From assembly GCF_007954505.1 (NCBI RefSeq), contig NZ_CP042412.1:3596001-3660000 (forward strand): DNA of 64,000 nucleotides. The letters run 5' to 3'. Numbering within the stretch: the stretch's first letter is position 1; the number at the start of each line of letters is the position of its first letter. The notes under the pieces are model-generated. The model saw nothing but the letters and a program-made list of their open reading frames with translations, was not told where the DNA came from and did no database searches. The position numbers were made by a program, and so were the translations under genes. The DNA is from Microbacterium sp. CBA3102. GTDB lineage: Bacteria > Actinomycetota > Actinomycetes > Actinomycetales > Microbacteriaceae. Positions 8,440 through 15,821 of the stretch are shown here, one piece after another.

Positions 8440-8830
8440 CGAACGTCTCCACGGGTGCATGGGCCTCCACCTCCATCGCGAACGGGATTCCGATCAGGCC
8501 CAGCAGGGGGAAGGTCGAGCGCACTCGCACGTCGACGGTTTCTTCCTCCGGGAGTCCCGAGGTGCCGATCCGGATGTCCTCGGCATATCCCGCGCCGATC
8601 GCACGCGTGATCACCTCGCGGGTGCGTTCGACTCCTTCGGCCGGACTCGTGTCGGCGAGAGCAGCGTGATACGCGCCTTCGACCGCTGCATCGTGGACCA
8701 CGTTTCGCACATAGACGGCGAGCGCGAGTTGGAGGACGGCGAGTGTGAGCGCCGTGAGCAGCGTTCCCACCAGCAGGAACTCCACCGGGCTCGAACCGCG
8801 CTCATCCGCGAACCGGGGCCCCTCCGCCAT
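8429..8830 (-). CDS. TadE-family pilus assembly protein (first)
   Basis: 133 residues. The N-terminus has ERGSSPVEFLLVGTLLTALTLAVLQLAL, the TadE pattern of a Glu five residues into a membrane helix, followed by YVRNVVHDAAVEGAYHAAL and a small extracellular domain. It begins one base after the flp-like gene stops, and its end overlaps the next TadE gene. TadE-type proteins are pseudopilins processed by a prepilin peptidase; no such peptidase gene is in this window. Confidence 0.88.
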   Translation of the reverse strand: MAEGPRFADERGSSPVEFLLVGTLLTALTLAVLQLALAVYVRNVVHDAAVEGAYHAALADTSPAEGVERTREVITRAIGAGYAEDIRIGTSGLPEEETVDVRVRSTFPLLGLIGIPFAMEVEAHAPVETFGGR

Positions 8831-8831
8831 G

Positions 8832-9011
8832 TCAGAGCCCCGACACCCGTTGGATCGCCTGTTCGAACAGCGCGGTCAGCGCGGGTCCTGCGACCGCCCA
8901 GATCAGCACCACCAGCCCGGCCGTCATCAGTGTCACGAGCACCCAGCCGGGAACGTCACCGGATTCATCGGCCGACAGAGCGCGGAAGAACGAGCGCAGG
9001 CGTGTGATCAT
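8832..9011 (-). CDS. Flp-like small pilin (59 residues)
   Basis: A 59-residue protein starting with MITRLRSFFRALSADESGD, followed by one long hydrophobic segment (VPGWVLVTLMTAGLVVLIWA) and a short amphipathic end (ALFEQAIQRVSGL). Size, a single helix after an acidic-glycine context and position directly ahead of two TadE genes fit the Flp major pilin slot of the Tad locus. The classical Flp processing motif (Gly then xxxxEY) is not clear, so it may be a pilin-like relative. No Shine-Dalgarno is obvious. A TTATCCACA element stands 40 bases upstream of its ATG, as at tadA. Confidence 0.75.
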   Translation of the reverse strand: MITRLRSFFRALSADESGDVPGWVLVTLMTAGLVVLIWAVAGPALTALFEQAIQRVSGL

Positions 9012-9050
9012 GCGGCCAGTCTGCCCGGGGTGAGATCACCCGCGCGGAAG

Positions 9051-9059
9051 TTATCCACA
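9051..9059 (-). promoter_or_regulatory. TTATCCACA element upstream of flp
   Basis: The plus-strand reading is TTATCCACA (minus strand TGTGGATAA), in the context GGAAGTTATCCACAG. It lies 40 bases from the flp ATG. The same nonamer lies 40 bases from the tadA start at 13872. It equals the DnaA-box consensus but its placement suggests a shared promoter or activator element for the pilus genes; on the minus strand TAACTT could act as a -10. Confidence 0.6.
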
Positions 9060-9106
9060 GCCCGCAGGACGCCGCCGTCCGCGCCTCCCCTGCCAGAGAG
9101 TTCGCG

Positions 9107-9565
9107 TCAGCCGTTCCGCTCCTGCCAGCGGTGCAGCAGAGCGGGGATCTCGCCCCGCAGGAATTCATAGAACGCGTGCATCTGCGCCAGGCGCTGATGA
9201 GCCGGATCATCGTCACCGGTGACGGAGACGCCTTCCGAGGCGACCTGGAGCATGGCGTCGATGATCGTGTTCTGGCCGGTGAACAGGGTCGCCCAGGCAT
9301 CGTCGCGAAGTCGGAAGTGCTCGCGGCGACTCCCGGGAGCGGGCAGACGCTCGATGAGACCCACCGAGAGCAGCGACTTGATCGCACTGGAGACCGCGCC
9401 GGCGCTGGCATCCAGCCGCTCGACGATCTCACCCGCTGTGACCGTCTCCTGGTCGGTGAACAGGAAGACGGCGAGCGTGCGCGCAGCCATCCGCTGCATC
9501 CCACCCTCGGTCAGCGTCAGCGCCAGTCGTTCGGCGGTCTGCCACTGCGTGTGCCTGTCGGTCAT
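9107..9565 (-). CDS. GbsR/MarR-family transcriptional regulator
   Basis: 152 residues from the ATG preceded by GGAGGGTGAG; an ATG nine codons earlier lacks such a site. A winged helix is visible: GGMQRMAARTLAVFLFTDQETVTAGEIVERL then the recognition helix ASAGAVSSAIKSLLSVGLIERLP and the wing PGSRREHFRL. The C-terminal helices would form the dimer. This is the GbsR/MarR type. It is divergent from an FAD monooxygenase and likely controls it and itself through the dyad at 9588-9610. Because flp lies only 95 bases downstream on the same strand, read-through into the pilin genes is possible. Confidence 0.85.
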   Translation of the reverse strand: MTDRHTQWQTAERLALTLTEGGMQRMAARTLAVFLFTDQETVTAGEIVERLDASAGAVSSAIKSLLSVGLIERLPAPGSRREHFRLRDDAWATLFTGQNTIIDAMLQVASEGVSVTGDDDPAHQRLAQMHAFYEFLRGEIPALLHRWQERNG

Positions 9566-9587
9566 CTCACCCTCCAGGCAGCACGAT

Positions 9588-9610
9588 ATCAAACATCATG
9601 ACTGTTCAAT
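9588..9610. promoter_or_regulatory. Imperfect inverted repeat, probable operator of the regulator/monooxygenase pair
   Basis: ATCAAACAT and ACTGTTCAAT form an imperfect dyad in an AT-rich patch of the 113-base divergent gap. On the minus strand TTGAAC (9604-9609) and TATCGT (9583-9588) could be the -35 and -10 of the regulator, with the dyad between them. On the plus strand TTCAAT (9605-9610) and TACTGT (9628-9633), 17 bases apart, could serve the monooxygenase. A repressor bound here would block both. Confidence 0.45.
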
Positions 9611-9678
9611 AATTCCTGAAACTCCGATACTGTCGGAAGCGCGTCATCTCGACCACGACGCGAGGAAGGACGACATCC

Positions 9679-10824
9679 ATGCGCGCAGTCATCATCGGAG
9701 CCGGCATCGCCGGACTCTCCACCGCCCTCCGCCTGCACCAGGCCGGGTGGGAGACTCTCCTCGTCGAACGCGCACCCGCACGCCGCGACGGGGGCTATGC
9801 CGTGACCTTCGGCGGCATCGGGTATGACGCCGCAGAGCGAATCGGAATCCTGAGCGATCTCCAGGCCCGCTCGTTCGAGACCACGGAGCTCAGCTATCAC
9901 CGGTCCGACGGCTCACGCCTCTTCGCTCTGGATCGCGCCACGATCGCTGCCACCACCGGCGCGCGCTCCTTGACGATCCTGCGGGGCGACCTCGAGTCGG
10001 TCCTGTATGAAAGGTTCCGGGATCACACGACCATCCGCTTCGGCACCACGCTCACCTCCTTCGAGCAGGACGACCGAGAGGTCCGCGTCGCACTGACCGA
10101 CGGCACCGTCGAGACGGCTGATCTGCTGATCGGCGCGGATGGGTTGCACTCGACCACGCGCACCCTGCTGTTCGGCCCGGAGGAGGACTTCCTCGTCGAC
10201 CTGCAACACAAGATCGCCGTGTCCATGCTCGATCGGCGCCCCGCATCCATCGCACCGGGCACCACGGCCACGCACTCCTCGCGCGGTCGCACCGCCGCCG
10301 TCATCAGTGCCGGCGACGGTCGCAACGTCGCCTTCTTCGACTACCGCGCCGATCACGCGCGCCCGGGCGCCGACGTGCACGCCGAGCTGAGACGTATCTA
10401 CGGCGATCTCGGTTGGATCATCCCCGAAGTACTCACCGGCCTCCAGGAAGCCGACTCCGTCTACTTCGACACCGTCAGCCAAGTGGTGGTGCCGTCCTGG
10501 AGCAAGGGTCGAGTCGCGCTCCTCGGCGACTCCGCGTGGTGTGTCACGCTGTTCGCCGGCTACGGCTCATCTCTGGCCGTGGGCGGAGCGGACCGGCTCG
10601 TCGCAGAACTCACCGCCAGGTCTGACGACATCCCGGCCGCTCTGCAGGCGTGGGAGACAACGATCCGCCCCGAAGCGGAACGCAAGCAGAGGCTCGGACG
10701 ACGGGTCAAAGGAATCTACGCCCCCGCCCATCCCCTGACCCTCTGGCTGAGCATGCTGCCCCTCCGCCTCGCCTCCTTCCCTCTCGTCCGCAGCTACATG
10801 ACGCGGCGGTACATCAAGGGCTGA
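9679..10824 (+). CDS. FAD-dependent monooxygenase (PHBH-type)
   Basis: 381 residues. The N-terminal Rossmann motif GAGIAGLSTALRL (7-19) binds FAD; a middle DGLHS motif (LLIGADGLHSTTR) and the C-terminal VALLGDSAWCVTLFAGYGSSLAVGGA (GD motif) complete the para-hydroxybenzoate hydroxylase pattern shared by TetX-like and rubber/aromatic hydroxylases. It would use FAD and NAD(P)H with O2 to hydroxylate an unidentified substrate. It is divergent from a GbsR/MarR regulator, and the pair splits the Tad pilus locus. The gene ends 22 bases from the convergent tadC stop. Confidence 0.88.
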   Translation: MRAVIIGAGIAGLSTALRLHQAGWETLLVERAPARRDGGYAVTFGGIGYDAAERIGILSDLQARSFETTELSYHRSDGSRLFALDRATIAATTGARSLTILRGDLESVLYERFRDHTTIRFGTTLTSFEQDDREVRVALTDGTVETADLLIGADGLHSTTRTLLFGPEEDFLVDLQHKIAVSMLDRRPASIAPGTTATHSSRGRTAAVISAGDGRNVAFFDYRADHARPGADVHAELRRIYGDLGWIIPEVLTGLQEADSVYFDTVSQVVVPSWSKGRVALLGDSAWCVTLFAGYGSSLAVGGADRLVAELTARSDDIPAALQAWETTIRPEAERKQRLGRRVKGIYAPAHPLTLWLSMLPLRLASFPLVRSYMTRRYIKG

Positions 10825-10846
10825 GACCCCTCTCCCTGCGAGGCGG

Positions 10847-11785
10847 TCAGCCGATGCCGAGCCGCAGGATGAACAGTCCCGGATACACCGCGAAGAGCAC
10901 CGACAGCGGCAGGATGAGGAAGACCAGCGGGAAGAGCATCAGGATCTCCTTGCGCCCTGCCTGCTCGATGAGCGTGCGTTTCGCGTCCTCGCGCGCATCG
11001 CCGGCCTGTGCGTGCAGCACCGCGGCGAGCGGCGCTCCGTGCTCGAGAGCGGCGATCACCTGGTCGACGGCACGCGAGAGCCCGGGCAGCTGCAGACGTC
11101 GCGCCGTCTCGCTCAGCGCGTCAGCCAACGGCGACCCGGTCCCGACCGCGAGGACGACCTGACGGAGTTCGGCTGTCAGCTCACCGGTGCCGACGGCGGC
11201 GACACGTCGGAGGGAGTCGAGGAACCCTTCGCCGGCGGCAAGGCACAGCGCCAGAAACTCCAGCGTCGTCGGAAGCTCGTCGGCGAGACGCACCCGGCGA
11301 GCCCTGGCCCGTGCGGAGAGCTGCATGTCGTACACGACGGCGGCGAGCGCCCCGAACACCACCGGGATGACACTCGTGGGCACCGACATCCGCCCTGCCA
11401 GTGCGAGGAGGATGACCACGATGGCACCTCCGCCGATCCCGGCGAGCGTCCACCCCAGTTGCTTGCCTCGGAACACGGACGGTTCGATCGCCACTCCGGC
11501 TTGGGACAGTCGCTGTCGAAGGGCGGCTCCCCCGCCGAGCAGACGCTCGAACGTCTCTCGAACGGCGTCCCACAACGCTCGAGAACGCGCGGGAAGCACG
11601 CCGGAGGAAGGCAGGATGCCTGGGGGCAGCCGCTCGTCGGTAACGACGTCACGGACGTAGGGCCCGATACGGACGATCAGGGATGCTGCCCGCCAGCGCG
11701 GAAGCACGAACAGGACGCTCAGCACACCGGCGGAGAACGTGCCACCGACCAGCACCGCGACCGCGACGACCGACACCTCCGTCAC
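10847..11785 (-). CDS. tadC: Type II secretion F-domain protein TadC
   Basis: 312 residues from a GTG whose sequence overlaps the tadB stop (GTGA). It has an N-terminal membrane helix, a second near residues 105-150, the cytoplasmic T2SSF domain (ADELPTTLEFLALCLAAGEGFLDSLRRVA ... GSPLADALSETARRL) and a C-terminal membrane pair (ILMLFPLVFLILPLSVLFAVYPGLFIL). Together with TadB it forms the inner-membrane platform on which the TadA ATPase acts. A much longer open frame upstream is antisense shadow of tadB and tadA and is not part of it. Confidence 0.92.
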   Translation of the reverse strand: MTEVSVVAVAVLVGGTFSAGVLSVLFVLPRWRAASLIVRIGPYVRDVVTDERLPPGILPSSGVLPARSRALWDAVRETFERLLGGGAALRQRLSQAGVAIEPSVFRGKQLGWTLAGIGGGAIVVILLALAGRMSVPTSVIPVVFGALAAVVYDMQLSARARARRVRLADELPTTLEFLALCLAAGEGFLDSLRRVAAVGTGELTAELRQVVLAVGTGSPLADALSETARRLQLPGLSRAVDQVIAALEHGAPLAAVLHAQAGDAREDAKRTLIEQAGRKEILMLFPLVFLILPLSVLFAVYPGLFILRLGIG

Positions 11786-12639
11786 CCGAACCACCGCCGC
11801 GGCTCGGAAAGTCGACCGATGCGGACCATGATCCGGAAGGCAGCGACCGAGATCGCGGCTCCGACGCAGATCACCAGAACCCCCTCGGGCGTGCCGTATG
11901 CCGAAGCCCCCTCCGGCCGCATGACGAGCAGTCCGAGGATGATCCACGGCGCGACGGCCCCGAGGATCGCCGCACCGCGGATCCACGACTGCCGCGCCTC
12001 GACTTCTCCCCGAAGCGCGGCATCTGCACGGACGGACGCCGACAACGCGCGGAGCACACTGATCAACTCGGTACCGCCGACCTGACGGGCCATGCGCAGA
12101 GTCTCGACGATCCGATCGCCGATGGGATCGGCGAGGGACGACTTCAACCGGTCGAGGCTCGTCTCGAATCTGCCGCTCGCCCGGAGGTCTCGGGCGAACA
12201 CGACGAATGCGGGTCGGAGCATGGTCGGCGCGGACTCGGCCAGGCTCGCCACCGCGTCGGGGAGCGAGAGCCCGACGCGGATCGAGGCGATCAGGAGGTC
12301 GCAGATGTCCGGCCAGAGTTGCCGACGCGCGCGAAGCAGCCGAAGCCGCCGACCGCGCAGGAACAGGATCGGCGCAGACGCCCCCGCCGCTCCGGCCAGC
12401 AGGGCAAGCACCGGCAGTCCGCTCAGGAGCCAGACCACAGAAGCGGCCAGCATCCCCGCGGCCACGATCACCGCGATGAGCACGCGCGGCACGAGCGCGA
12501 CGAGGCCCGCTTCCTCGATCAAGCGCGTGAGTCGTCCGTCTCTGCCGGCCGGTTGCGCGTTCGCACGAGGCGGCCACATCCACGGCGAGACGCACAGGAG
12601 CACACCTGCGGCGAGCGCGGCCCCGAGCAGCACCGTCAC
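11782..12639 (-). CDS. tadB: Type II secretion F-domain protein TadB
   Basis: 285 residues from a GTG overlapping the tadA stop as GTGA. Two N-terminal membrane helices (about 1-18 and 50-85), a cytoplasmic T2SSF domain (LWPDICDLLIASIRVGLSLPDAVASLAESAP ... FETSLDRLKSSLADPIGDRIVETLRMARQVGGTELISVLRALSASVR) and two C-terminal helices. It is the upstream partner of TadC in the pilus inner-membrane platform. The three genes tadA, tadB and tadC are joined by 4-base overlaps, so they are translated as a block. Confidence 0.92.
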   Translation of the reverse strand: MTVLLGAALAAGVLLCVSPWMWPPRANAQPAGRDGRLTRLIEEAGLVALVPRVLIAVIVAAGMLAASVVWLLSGLPVLALLAGAAGASAPILFLRGRRLRLLRARRQLWPDICDLLIASIRVGLSLPDAVASLAESAPTMLRPAFVVFARDLRASGRFETSLDRLKSSLADPIGDRIVETLRMARQVGGTELISVLRALSASVRADAALRGEVEARQSWIRGAAILGAVAPWIILGLLVMRPEGASAYGTPEGVLVICVGAAISVAAFRIMVRIGRLSEPRRWFG

Positions 12640-13832
12640 GAGTCCACCCCGATCCGGTGAACGGGGCCACGATCCATGTCGGCACGCCGTTGCGTCGTCG
12701 AGCCGTCGAGATAGACCCGCGCTGTACGGATGCGTCCCTCGACGATCTCTCCGGTGGGCGCGACGATCTCCTGCACGAAGCGGCGGCCCGAGCGGTCGCG
12801 CACGCAATGGACGACGAGGTCGATCGACGTGGCGATCGCCGGCGCGATGAAACCGCGATCGATGTTGCGGCCGGCCAGGAGCGGCAGCATGCTGAGCTTC
12901 TCGAGGGCCTCCGTCGCGGAGTTCGCGTGCACGGTGCACGCTCCCGGCACTCCGGTGTTGAGCGCGAGCACGAGGTCGAGCGCTTCGGCATCACGCACCT
13001 CACCGAGGACCAGGCGGTCCGGCCGCATCCGGAGCGCTTCCTTCACCAATCGACGCAGGGTGATCTCCCCTGTGCCTTCCAGACTGGACTGGCGCCCCTG
13101 CAATGCGACCAGATCAGGACCCTCGATCACGAGCTCGAAGGTCTCCTCGACGGTGACGATGCGCTGCGAGTCGGCGCACGAGGCCAGCAGCGCACCGAGC
13201 ACCGTCGTCTTCCCGGCGTGGGTCGCGCCGGAGACGATCACCGTGCGACCGTCGTTCATCGCCGCCCGCAACCGCTCAGCCACCGCCACGGGCATCATCC
13301 CCTGGGCCGTCAAAGCCTCGAGCGACCGATACTTCGGGAGGAACTTCCGGATGTTGACCGCCCAGGACCCGCGCACGACGTCGGCGATCGCGACGTGCAG
13401 ACGAGAGCCGTCCGGCAGCGAGGCGTCGACGAAGGGCTGACTGATGTCGACCCGTCGACCGGTGGCCTGCAGCATCCGCTCGACGAGGTCGCGCACCGTC
13501 GTGTCGCTGAGGCGCAGTCCGGTCCGCTCCGCCACGCCTTCGCGCGCGACATGCACGTGTCCGGTGCCGTTGAGCCAGATCTCCTCGATCTCGGGATCGT
13601 CCAGCAGAGGCTGCAGCGCTCCGAACCCGCTGAGCGACGCCAGCACGTCACGGACACAGGCCGCTTCGTCTTCGATGAGGCCGCCGCCGCGTGCGAGAGC
13701 AGCGTCATCGTGACGACGGACCTCCGCGTGCGCGATGCGCCGCGCGGCGTCGGGATCGATCGTGGGATCCACCCCTTCCGTGCGCAGGCGACGCCGAACC
13801 TGCTCGGTGACCAGGGCAGACGGATGACTCAC
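12636..13832 (-). CDS. tadA: Tad pilus secretion ATPase (TadA/CpaF)
   Basis: 398 residues with a GTG start. An N-terminal helical domain is followed by a secretion ATPase core: Walker A GATHAGKTT (202-210), the Asp-box region VTVEETFEL, Walker B-like RPDRLVLGEVRDAEALDLVLAL and the His-box-like CTVHANSATEALEKL. It powers Flp pilus extension. It heads the tadA-tadB-tadC block; no CpaE/TadZ gene precedes it, the next upstream gene being tRNA-Leu on the other strand. The element TTATCCACA 40 bases before the start repeats that upstream of flp. Confidence 0.94.
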   Translation of the reverse strand: MSHPSALVTEQVRRRLRTEGVDPTIDPDAARRIAHAEVRRHDDAALARGGGLIEDEAACVRDVLASLSGFGALQPLLDDPEIEEIWLNGTGHVHVAREGVAERTGLRLSDTTVRDLVERMLQATGRRVDISQPFVDASLPDGSRLHVAIADVVRGSWAVNIRKFLPKYRSLEALTAQGMMPVAVAERLRAAMNDGRTVIVSGATHAGKTTVLGALLASCADSQRIVTVEETFELVIEGPDLVALQGRQSSLEGTGEITLRRLVKEALRMRPDRLVLGEVRDAEALDLVLALNTGVPGACTVHANSATEALEKLSMLPLLAGRNIDRGFIAPAIATSIDLVVHCVRDRSGRRFVQEIVAPTGEIVEGRIRTARVYLDGSTTQRRADMDRGPVHRIGVDS

Positions 13833-13871
13833 CCCGGCATCCTCGCAACGATCGGTTCCCCCGCGTCGGAG

Positions 13872-13880
13872 TTATCCACA
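13872..13880 (-). promoter_or_regulatory. TTATCCACA element upstream of tadA
   Basis: Second copy of the nonamer, in the context CGGAGTTATCCACAGG, 40 bases from the tadA GTG. On the minus strand both copies share GTGGATAACT and then a GC-rich stretch. Same motif and same distance at the heads of the two pilus gene blocks suggest common control. Confidence 0.6.
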
Positions 13881-13956
13881 GGCACGCCGCTCCCAGCCGC
13901 TCCGGGGGGGCGATGAACTGCGGGCTGATGCTCAGACAGCGGGTTTCGCCGGTCAG

Positions 13957-13962
13957 TAGACT
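13957..13962 (+). promoter_or_regulatory. -10 box of tRNA-Leu
   Basis: TAGACT lies 11 bases before the mature tRNA 5' end, leaving only a few bases of leader. No good -35 was identified. Confidence 0.4.
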
Positions 13963-13973
13963 GATTCCACCGC

Positions 13974-14055
13974 GCGGGAGTGGTGGAATTGGCAGACACG
14001 CAGGATTTAGGTTCCTGTGCCCCAGGGCGTGTGGGTTCAAGTCCCACCTTCCGCA
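13974..14055 (+). tRNA. tRNA-Leu, anticodon UAG
   Basis: 82 bases. The acceptor arms GCGGGAG (13974-13980) and CTTCCGC (14048-14054) pair with one G-U; A14055 is the discriminator. The anticodon stem CAGGA/TCCTG encloses the loop TTTAGGT, giving anticodon TAG (14008-14010), which reads CUA and other CUN leucine codons. The T arm GTGGGTTCAAGTCCCAC is standard. A long variable arm marks a class II tRNA. The 3' CCA is not encoded (CGA follows), so it must be added by the CCA enzyme. Confidence 0.96.
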
Positions 14056-14140
14056 CGAGAGACGATGGTGCCGTCGCGAGACCACCCTGACGTCGCTCCG
14101 CTTTGACGCCGACCACTCACGACCGACGGGAATCCCGCCA

Positions 14141-14917
14141 GTGCTCGAATCCATGCTGCACGCTCCCACCGCCCTCATCCCCTGGCTCGACCCCCAGACG
14201 ATCATCGGCGCGGCGGGCCCCTGGGCGCTTCTGGTGGTGTGCTTCATCGTCTTCGCCGAGACCGGTCTCCTGGTCGGGTTCCTCCTCCCCGGCGACACCC
14301 TGCTCATCATCGCCGGGCTCCTGACGCACACCAGCAATGTGTTCGGCGTGAACATCTGGGTCGTCTCGCTCCTGATCGCGCTGTCGGCCTTCATCGGCGG
14401 CGAGGTCGGCTATCTGATCGGTCACAAGGGCGGACCGGCGGTGTTCGAGCGCAAGGAGTCGGGCCTCTTCAGCAAGAAGAACGTCGAGCGCACGAACGCG
14501 TTCTTCGAGCGCTTCGGCGGTCTCACGGTCATCCTCGCCCGTTTCGTCCCCATCGTTCGCACCTTCGCGCCCGTCGCAGCCGGTGTGGGACACATGCCGT
14601 GGCGCCGCTACTCGCTCTACAACTTCATCGGCGCCATGATCTGGGGCTTCGGCCTCACGATGGTCGGATACCTCATCGCCTACATCCCGTGGGTGCGCCT
14701 ACTCGTGGTTCAGTACATCGACGTGATCCTGCTGATCGCCGTCGGCGGCACCGCCCTCGTCACCCTGTGGCACTACTTCTCAGAGCGCCACAAGGCGAAG
14801 AAGGCCGCGGCGGCAGGCGAAGACGTCGTGACCGATGCCGAGGAGGCACAGGAACTCGTCCTGGATGCCGACGTGTTCGACCGCGCCCCCGACCTGGACG
14901 GCGACGGCAAGCACTGA
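14141..14917 (+). CDS. DedA-family membrane protein
   Basis: 258 residues from GTG 14141; an ATG at 14153 would give 254 residues and cannot be excluded. The DedA/VTT domain is clear: FAETGLLVGFLLPGDTLLIIAGLL, the re-entrant segment GGEVGYLIGHKGG, and ARFVPIVRTFAPVAAGVGHMPWRRYSLYNFIGAMIWG with the conserved Arg-Pro-Arg pattern. DedA proteins move undecaprenyl phosphate or other lipids across the membrane and affect envelope integrity. The last ~40 residues are acidic (AEEAQELVLDADVFDRAPDLDGDGKH). It follows the tRNA gene; no ribosome site is strong. Confidence 0.88.
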   Translation: MLESMLHAPTALIPWLDPQTIIGAAGPWALLVVCFIVFAETGLLVGFLLPGDTLLIIAGLLTHTSNVFGVNIWVVSLLIALSAFIGGEVGYLIGHKGGPAVFERKESGLFSKKNVERTNAFFERFGGLTVILARFVPIVRTFAPVAAGVGHMPWRRYSLYNFIGAMIWGFGLTMVGYLIAYIPWVRLLVVQYIDVILLIAVGGTALVTLWHYFSERHKAKKAAAAGEDVVTDAEEAQELVLDADVFDRAPDLDGDGKH

Positions 14918-14953
14918 TCCTGACCTCGTGCGCCGAGCCCTCGGCGGACGAGG

Positions 14954-15763
14954 TCAGCCTGCGTTCTTCGCGCGCTCCTCTTTGGTGCGCGCGACGCTGG
15001 CGCGGAGTGCCTCCATGAGGTCGATGACTTCGCCACCCTCCGCAGCCTTCTCGGCCTCCCCGAACGTCTCGGCGACGTCGAACGTGTCCCCCGCCTCGAT
15101 CTTCGCGTCGATGAGGGTGCGAAGCTCCTTCTGGTACTCGTCGACGAAGTCCTCGGGATCGAAGTCGGCCGAATAGCTGTCGACGAGTGAGGCGGAGAGC
15201 TCGAGCTCCTTCTTCGAGATCCGCACGTCCTCGTCCAGTGCAGGGAACTCCGCTTCGCGCACCTCGTCGGCCCACAGCAGGGTCTGCAGCACGAGCACCT
15301 TCCCCCGGACCCGCAGCGCGGCCAGCCTGGTCTTCTGCCGCAGTGTGAAGCGCACGATCGCGGTGCGATCCGTCTGCTCCAGGGTCTTGCGCAGCAGCAC
15401 GTACGCCTTCGGGGACTTCGAGTCCGGCTCGAGGTAGTACGGCTTGTCGAGGGTGAGCAGATCGACCTGGTCGGACGGCACGAACTCGACGACGTCGATC
15501 TCCCGGCTCTTCTCGGCCGGCAGCGCGGCCAAGTCGTCCTTGGTGAGCACCACCGTCTGCCCGTCGTCGACGTACGCGCGATCGATGTCGGCATAGGCCA
15601 CCGTCTCGCCGCACACCTCGCACGTGCGCTGGTACCGGATGCGGCCGCCGTCCTTCTCATGCACCTGATGCAGCGGCACATCGTGATCCTCCGTGGCGGA
15701 GTACACCTTCACCGGCACGTTCACGAGCCCGAATGTCAGCGCGCCCTTCCAGATCGTCCTCAT
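14954..15763 (-). CDS. ku: Ku protein for non-homologous end joining
   Basis: 269 residues from ATG 15763 (a GTG five codons earlier is possible). The bacterial Ku core opens with MRTIWKGALTFGLVNVPVKVYSATEDHDVPLHQVHEKDGGRIRYQRTCEVCGETVAYADI and contains the zinc-like CEVCGE remnant and the bridge that encircles DNA ends. The C-terminus is charged (ARTKEERAKNAG), the region that recruits LigD. It is divergent from ligD with a 58-base gap, giving a two-gene NHEJ module. An 8-base direct repeat lies in the shared gap. Confidence 0.95.
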   Translation of the reverse strand: MRTIWKGALTFGLVNVPVKVYSATEDHDVPLHQVHEKDGGRIRYQRTCEVCGETVAYADIDRAYVDDGQTVVLTKDDLAALPAEKSREIDVVEFVPSDQVDLLTLDKPYYLEPDSKSPKAYVLLRKTLEQTDRTAIVRFTLRQKTRLAALRVRGKVLVLQTLLWADEVREAEFPALDEDVRISKKELELSASLVDSYSADFDPEDFVDEYQKELRTLIDAKIEAGDTFDVAETFGEAEKAAEGGEVIDLMEALRASVARTKEERAKNAG

Positions 15764-15764
15764 G

Positions 15765-15782
15765 ACACCAGTGAACACCAGT
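15765..15782. repeat. Direct repeat in the ku-ligD divergent gap
   Basis: ACACCAGT occurs twice (15765-15772 and 15775-15782), ten bases apart, one helical turn, directly upstream of the ku ATG. It could bind a regulator of the NHEJ pair. If ku begins at the earlier GTG (15778) much of the repeat would be coding, so the call is tentative. Confidence 0.35.
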
Positions 15783-15809
15783 CGAAGCCGTCGCGACCAG
15801 TCCCTTGAC

Positions 15810-15815
15810 TACGCT
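15810..15815 (+). promoter_or_regulatory. -10 box of ligD
   Basis: TACGCT, then six bases (GGCTGC), then the ligD ATG at 15822. This fixes the start well inside the longer open frame that runs back into ku. Confidence 0.55.
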
Positions 15816-15821
15816 GGCTGC

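Noticed and set aside
9051..9059. TTATCCACA copies as part of a replication origin
   Set aside because: Only two copies, 4.8 kb apart, no dnaA or dnaN gene and no AT-rich unwinding region nearby; their fixed distance to pilus genes is a better explanation.
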